The notes under the pieces are model-generated. The model searched no databases and was not told the origin of the DNA. It saw only the letters and a list, made by a program, of their open reading frames with translations. Both the position numbers and the translations under genes were made by a program. Shown here one piece after another: positions 57,951 to 64,000 of a stretch of 64,000 nt of DNA. Source of the DNA: Monosporascus cannonballus (Eukaryota; Ascomycota; Sordariomycetes; Xylariales); contig QJNS01000015.1 of the NCBI GenBank assembly GCA_004154925.1, positions 1 to 64,000 of the forward strand, in the 5' to 3' direction. The first letter of the stretch is position 1; each line of letters begins with the position of its first letter.

Positions 57951-60165
57951 CCAATCAAATCCCAAATTCCCGTAACGAGCTAGCGAGGCCTAAGTTGTAA
58001 TTACGTAAAAACGGCTTCGTTTAATATATTTGCTTTTTTAAAAAAATAAAAATCCGTAATAACTTAATAATAATACGTTTTTATAATTATATATATATAT
58101 ATATAATTACTTTAGTTATTACTTATTATTAATATTATAATAATGCTAATTAAAATTTATTTACTATTTTTAAACCCTAATACGTATAACAGTTATAACC
58201 CAAACCCGTTACGTTATTATCCTTTTTTTCAAAATACGATAAATCCGAATTACGCCCTTAAAACAAAATATGCGTATACGTACCTTAAATTTCTGGCATT
58301 AATATAAAAAAATTAATATAATATTTAAAATTTTTATTTATAATTAAGTTTTTTATAATAATTTAAGCCGAATTATTAATTTAACCATTCGAATTAACCG
58401 ATTAATTAACATATTAAAAAAACAAATACGTAAATAATTATTAACATACGAAAATTAATAAGAATTTTTAATTTCTGTTAATTAGGACCCCGTTATATAC
58501 AGATACCATAATACATTATACAAAATGTTTATAATTTTTGCAAAAAGGCCTAAATTTCGCTATTTACCGGAAAAATTATTATTCGAAATTAACGTAATCC
58601 ATATTACTTTAGACGAAAATTAACGCTTTATAAAAACGTTTAACTTTAATTAATTCAAGTTTTTAAATTAAATAATTGCAGATATCCATAATATTTGCCT
58701 TATTGATAATATAAATAAGAATTTTAATAATAAAACGCAAATTATTAAGGTAAATTAAAGGGATATTATTTATTAGCCCGGATATATTAGCTATTAGGAA
58801 ATTTAAGTATCCTTAATTCGAACGTTAACCTTTAGATATAAAAAAATAATAATATCGATTTCGAGACGATTAATATTAAAATATCGAATTTCCGCCTTAT
58901 AGCCATATTTAATTAGGCCGCCGATTTAACGAAAACCGTTATATTTCGCAATTTTTTAATAGTACTATTAATAATTATTATATACGTAAATTAATATATA
59001 TAAGTAGGAAAAAAAATGCAAATTGTAGATATTAATATATTTAAATGGGAAATCTTGTTATTCCGATATTAAATATATTTTGTCGATAATAATCAAACCA
59101 TATTATCGTTCGAAAACAAAATTTAATATGGTAATTTAAAATCAATTGTTTAATATTTATTTAAAATCAAAAATGATATAGTTATACCGTATAACAACTA
59201 TGTAATTAAATATCTTTAAATTAAGTTTTTTATATACGCAAATATTAAAATAAAAATAAAATATAAAATTAATAAGATTAAAATTTATTATTATTTTTGT
59301 TAATTTAATTAATAATATGATTTAAATAATAATTAAGTTTGTTATTAAAAAATTAAATAATTAAAATTTTTTCCGAAACTTATTTTAATAACGAAAAAAA
59401 GATTAAATTTTTCGAAAACCAAATTATATACTATATTAACTTATTTTTCCCGTAAAATACGGTTTTACTTATTAAGCATAATACTAAATATAAGATGAAT
59501 AAACCGACGGCGTAAGATTTTCGTAAGGTTATTAGCCGTATACATAATATTGGCATATAGATTAATTACGTTTATATTAACAAACAATTGCTAAAAATGT
59601 TAAATAAAAATATTTATTTTGTTTTAGAAAATTAAATACTTAACAAATTTAAAATAGTTATCTTAAACTTTCGAATATATTATTTGTATTTAATTAATAA
59701 AGAAAACAATATATTTCGAAACTTATTATAGGCGATTTTAAACTTTGTATATTATTATTTTAGCTTATAAAATTATATTATTATCGTATTAGCTTAAAAA
59801 GGATAAAAGGTTATAATATATATTAATCGAAAATGTAAGTTTTTTTTTATTATAATAATTTTTATTTTATATTAATTAAAAGTTTTATTTTATTAAAAAA
59901 TAAACCTTTTAATTTTAAATTAAATTATATAAGTTAAAATACTAAAAGTTTTATAATTAAAATATATTATTAAAGTTTATAATAATAATTCTTACAAATT
60001 TATATAAAAACGTATTAAATAAAATGAAAAAGTTATAACTTGCTATCAGGCTTTATTTTGAAGGTTTTGTTGTTTTTGTGGGTTTTATTTTTAAAGGAAT
60101 TTAGCTAATATATTGGACCTTTAACAAATACTTTTTGATCAAAAGCTATAGCTATGGTTACGACC

Positions 60166-60184
60166 GCTGCGCCGCAGGCGCAGC
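60166..60184. repeat. GC-rich perfect hairpin inside the AT-rich block
   Basis: GCTGCGCC and GGCGCAGC with a 3-nt loop (gca). It is conspicuous because its surroundings are AT-rich. It sits in the less-mutated patch 60040-60290, which may be a later insertion or an element end. Confidence 0.65.
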
Positions 60185-61652
60185 TACAATCTCCAAAATA
60201 AGGTCCTGATCGCGATGAGGCAACTTAAATTATCCGATTTACTCAATATGTACGGTGTCCGAGAGGGCTTACTCTCTTATTCCAAAAAAAAAAATCAATA
60301 TACGTACACTCGAATTTTTAATTTGACCTAACTGCTTAAGTAGATTTTTAAGCTAGGTGTATATGTTAGGCTAATAGCTGCTATATTAAATTTAACAGAA
60401 CCTTATTAGCTAGATAATTTTTGTACTATGATATATTATTAATTGATAAGTACTTAACTTTTTTATTAAATAACTTTACAATCGTATATCTTATATATTT
60501 AATATTAATATTATTCAAATTACGTTATCGAAACGATTAAAATAACATTAACATTATAATTATTTTTCTAACTTTTACGAAATTAAATAAAATCGAATAG
60601 TATTTAATAAGAGCGAATTTATACAAATATTAACAGGTTTTTATAAGAAAATAGCCTCGGAGCGTTTCTTACTTAAGCGCGGATAAGGACTTTCAACGTA
60701 TCTTCGCGTTAGAACTGCTGATCTTTCAAGTTATATAGCGGAATAACTAGTTCTTTCTATTCTTTTACAGTTTTCGCTTATTAAACTTTACGTAAGCAAA
60801 CGTTATTTATCGAAAAAAGGGGTAAATTAAGAAAAACGAGTCCCTCTAAAATAAAATCGGTTTTAAATATCGAAAGTATACCTAATTAACCAATTAACAA
60901 GCTTAAAGCAAATAAAATCTCGTAAGATATAGTTATCCTTAATAATCGTTACTAATATAAAAAGAGATTTTTCGTAATTACGCTTAAGAAATTTAACGGT
61001 ATTTTAAATAATAAACACGTTTCAGTTTACTAGTTTAATCGATTTAGAAAAAGCTCGTATTAGAAAGTATTCGATATTATCGAAAAGTATAAAGTAAATA
61101 AAGTAAAATAAATTAAAATCGAATAACTGGGAACGAAAAGTAATAGAATTTAATTTAACTTTATAATAATATATTTATTATCTTTTAAACCCTTTTTAAT
61201 ACCGCATTAAAAAAAACTAAGTTCGAGTTAATCTTAATATTATCTATAACTATAACATCTAAGTCTTTACAGCTTTTATATTATTATCGACTATATATTT
61301 TTATTAAATTTAATAAAAGTTATTAAACATTAATAATATAAACAATAAAAGAATTTATATATAATATTCGAATTACAAATTATATAACTTTTATAAGAAT
61401 TATAACGCTTTCGATAATAAATATTTTAGTAATATTTATAATAAGTATAAATATTGAAATACACTTAAAATATTTCTATTTTTAAATAGTAAATCGTATA
61501 TAACTAGTATAAATTTAATCGAATAACTAAAACCTATAATTTAACATTATCAAATATATATAAATGAGGAAAACTAAAAGCGAACAAAACGTTGTAAAAA
61601 AATAAAGCAAAAATTAAATTTTAGTTTACGTAAAAATATTTTAAAAATTGCT

Positions 61653-61684
61653 GAAATTCGAAATTCGAAATTCGAAATTCGAAA
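61653..61684 (+). repeat. 7-bp tandem repeat (gaaattc)
   Basis: Four and a half head-to-tail copies of gaaattc. Directly visible. Confidence 0.75.
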
Positions 61685-62420
61685 AGTTTACAACAATTAT
61701 TAAGATCGAAGTAAGTAAACATTCGACTAAATACCTTTTAATAAATACGTTTAAAAATATATAACGCAAAATTTTAAAAAGGATTTAATTTAAAAAAATT
61801 AAGCAAATTTTATACTAATCGAGCAAAATAATATATATATAAAATACTGCCTAAAAGACGAAATAAAAAATTCAAAAATATTATTCAAATTTATAAATTT
61901 TATTTTTGCATTAAAGGGATAATATTACGGCGCTATACGTTTTTTAAGTTTTGAAAATATATTCTAATATTTTATAAAAAAAAAAAAGAAAGAGTTTATT
62001 TAGCAAACGTTACGCGCTTGCGTATATATAGCGAAGTAGCGGCTTAAAAGGGCCGCTTTGCTAGTACTGTAATAGTAACCCTTTTTTTAAAAACAACTAT
62101 TCCTAATTGCTTAACAAAAGAGAAAAAAAATATAAATATTTTTCTCGAGTTCGAACTCTAGTATAACGAACCTGTTATGCATTCACCTAGGAGTATAAGC
62201 AGTAATCGAAACGGGGTCTTGATTTGCAGATAACAATAGGACAAGAAATAATTTAGTGGTTTGTTCGTTAAAAAGATTTAAAAACTTTTCCTATAATAAA
62301 GAATAACTGCCTTTAGCTATAAGCTTAGATTAATAATTAAGGAGCGAAATTAAGTAAATACTATTTATATAAAAGACCGATTTATTATATATTTATTCTT
62401 TTTTAAGGAAGTATATCGTA

Positions 62421-62470
62421 AATTTATATAATTTATATAATTTATATAATTTATGCGATTTATATAATTT
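62421..62470 (+). repeat. 9-bp tandem repeat (aatttatat)
   Basis: About five copies of aatttatat, the fourth altered to include 'gcg'. Directly visible within the AT-rich block. Confidence 0.75.
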
Positions 62471-64000
62471 AGTCCTCAATTACTTAGATTACTCAAATTA
62501 ATTAAATTATCTTAAAGCTAAGCTTTTTTATCCGGAATTTAGTGGTAAGAGGTTTACGTTAGATCTTAAGGTTAGTTTTCTTAAAATAAGACTCCCTGTT
62601 TTTATAATATTATTTTCTTTTTCTAAGATCTTTATCTTAAAAATAAAAACAGTAAGTAATTACCTTTATTAAAAAGAACTTTTCTATAAGTTTTTAATTG
62701 ATTTTATCTTAACAGATCGTATTTAAAAGAAAAAAAAGTCTCGTTTAAATTAACGCGATTTTCGTGATATCTATATTGATTATATTAAAAAATTTGATAT
62801 TAAAACTTTTTTTAGTTTTAATTATACGCGTTTCGACGAAACCAAATATTTTTACGTTTTTAATGTCCTCAGTTATAGTTATTATATTTGTCGTTAACGT
62901 TTCGTTTATAGCGTTTTAATTATAAACTCTTTAACGAAATTAAATAAAAAACGTAATCGTTTAAAAAAAGAATAACGCAAGATTAAAACTAGTTTTATAG
63001 CATACCAAAAGTTTATTAAAAAAGAATTGGATCATTTGCATTAAGGTTAAAAAACGCTTTATTAGCGAAAAGAAATCTCAGAAATTTATTTATCGATTAC
63101 GGCGTTTGCGCCTTTAATAAAAGATATTTAAAAAGCTATAATTATTTTAAAAGCGAGTTATATTAGATTAATTGAAAAATAAAAAAACCGAAAAAAAGGC
63201 GTCGTATAAAAATAATACAAGCATAATTTGCTTCCAAGGTACACGCTGTTTTAGAAACGTTTATTTTCTTTGACTAGAACGCCGCCGAGTTGGATTTAAA
63301 CGAGGGTCCGTTATCGCTTACGACCTTAGCCGCGCTAAAAACGGTCGATCAGAATTTTGGCAATAAAAGGTCTTAACCAAGTCTATCGTATTCGTTAAAT
63401 AGTTAAATAATTTTCAAATATTTTTAATATAAATATTCTTCTTATTTAATTAAGTACTGGACTTACTTTTAACCATTTTAAAGTCCAATATTTTTTTAAT
63501 TTCGTATTTATCGTTATTTTTTTAATTTTAAAGTTATTTTAATAAAACGATTTTAAGTATTAACTTAAGTAAGAAAACATAGAAAACAGAATGTATTCGT
63601 AAAATTTGAAGTAATAATAATCGGTAATTAATTTTAAACGGGCCTACTTTTTAAAACTTAAACTTAGTACTGAGTTTTTTCGATTTAATTTAAAAGAAAT
63701 TCGAAATTACGTTTTGTTTTTAAGGTAATAAATAGACATTTTTTTTATTTGTTAAAATTAGTAATTTAATTTTTTATTATAATATTAAGTTATCCGTTAT
63801 TTAAAAATCGCAATTCGTTTTAGAAAAGAGTTTAAATTATTTTAGTTTTTATTATTAATATTTTTATGTTTGGAGTAATCGTAACGATGTTTAGTACCTT
63901 AATAAATAATTATTTCGATCTCTGAATTTTGGTATTGTAACCGAATATAGCTATATAGAAAATATACTGATGTTCTCGTTAATAGATATATTGTAAATAA

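Larger units (their letters stand above)
57960..64000. repeat. AT-rich, CpA-poor block with RIP-like signature
   Basis: Six kilobases, continuing past the window edge, with A+T by eye well above 70% and TpA very frequent. Remaining C is mostly in CpG or CpC/CpT, while CpA is rare. Stops occur in all frames and no open frame of note exists. This is the pattern expected where CpA was converted to TpA by repeat-induced point mutation, so the block is probably degraded transposon DNA (or pericentromeric/subtelomeric repeats). The original element could not be named. Two patches (60040-60290 and 62000-62280) are less AT-rich. Confidence 0.75.

Noticed and set aside
62140..62190. gttcgaactc word resembling a tRNA T-loop
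   Set aside because: No matching acceptor stem, D-loop or anticodon arm around it, and it lies in the mutated AT-rich block.
57960..64000. Reverse-transcriptase or transposase remnant in the AT-rich block
   Set aside because: I looked for conserved motifs in several frames and could not identify any; the original element cannot be named by eye.

Overview
The window looks like a chromosome segment of a filamentous ascomycete (Pezizomycotina, probably Sordariomycetes). The evidence is short spliceosomal introns (mostly 53-95 bp) with GT(A/G)NGT donors and YAG acceptors, fungus-type orthologues (Cym1, Lsg1, Ltv1, taxilin, glucosidase II, Ca3427-like PBP), recurrent AGGTACCT-type intergenic motifs, and a 6-kb AT-rich, CpA-poor block at the right end that looks like DNA mutated by repeat-induced point mutation (RIP). 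Gene models below were built by reading splice sites by eye. All multi-exon models close in frame.

Layout. 1-3.7 kb: no recognisable gene. 3.7-21 kb: housekeeping genes, namely ZW10 (-), an M16C metallopeptidase of the yeast YOL098C type (+), a divergent pair of ribosome-biogenesis genes LSG1 (-) and LTV1 (+), and taxilin (-). 21.9-24.9 kb: CYM1/PreP presequence protease (+). 25.9-30.1 kb: an MGT-like glycosyltransferase and a broken 14-TM-type MFS efflux pump on the same strand. 30.1-34 kb: gene-poor. 35.2-36.6 kb: ornithine decarboxylase with a long ATG-poor leader. 37.2 kb: a 240-bp MITE. 38.4-44.4 kb: aldo-keto reductase (-), CECR5-type HAD hydrolase (+), secreted Cys-rich protein (+). 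46.8-49.1 kb: convergent classical SDR (+) and extended SDR (-). 49.8-52.8 kb: glucosidase II alpha (-). 54-57.5 kb: NDP kinase (+), a DUF1279/FAM210-like mitochondrial membrane protein (-), and an orphan PBP2-fold protein (-). 58-64 kb: AT-rich block with no open gene.

How genes relate. LSG1 (60S) and LTV1 (40S) act in parallel late cytoplasmic steps of ribosome assembly and share one 483-bp intergenic region. The two M16 proteases are unrelated in position and role. The glycosyltransferase and MFS pseudogene may be the remains of a small accessory or secondary-metabolite locus. The two SDR genes may be another small accessory pair. The rest is core metabolism and trafficking. No CRISPR, bacterial-type operon, tRNA or rRNA was found. 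The most noteworthy observations are the start-stop uORF in the ODC leader, the MITE with a 5-bp target duplication, the MFS pseudogene whose stops can all be explained by C:G to T:A changes, and an open in-frame extension with a membrane segment upstream of NDP kinase.
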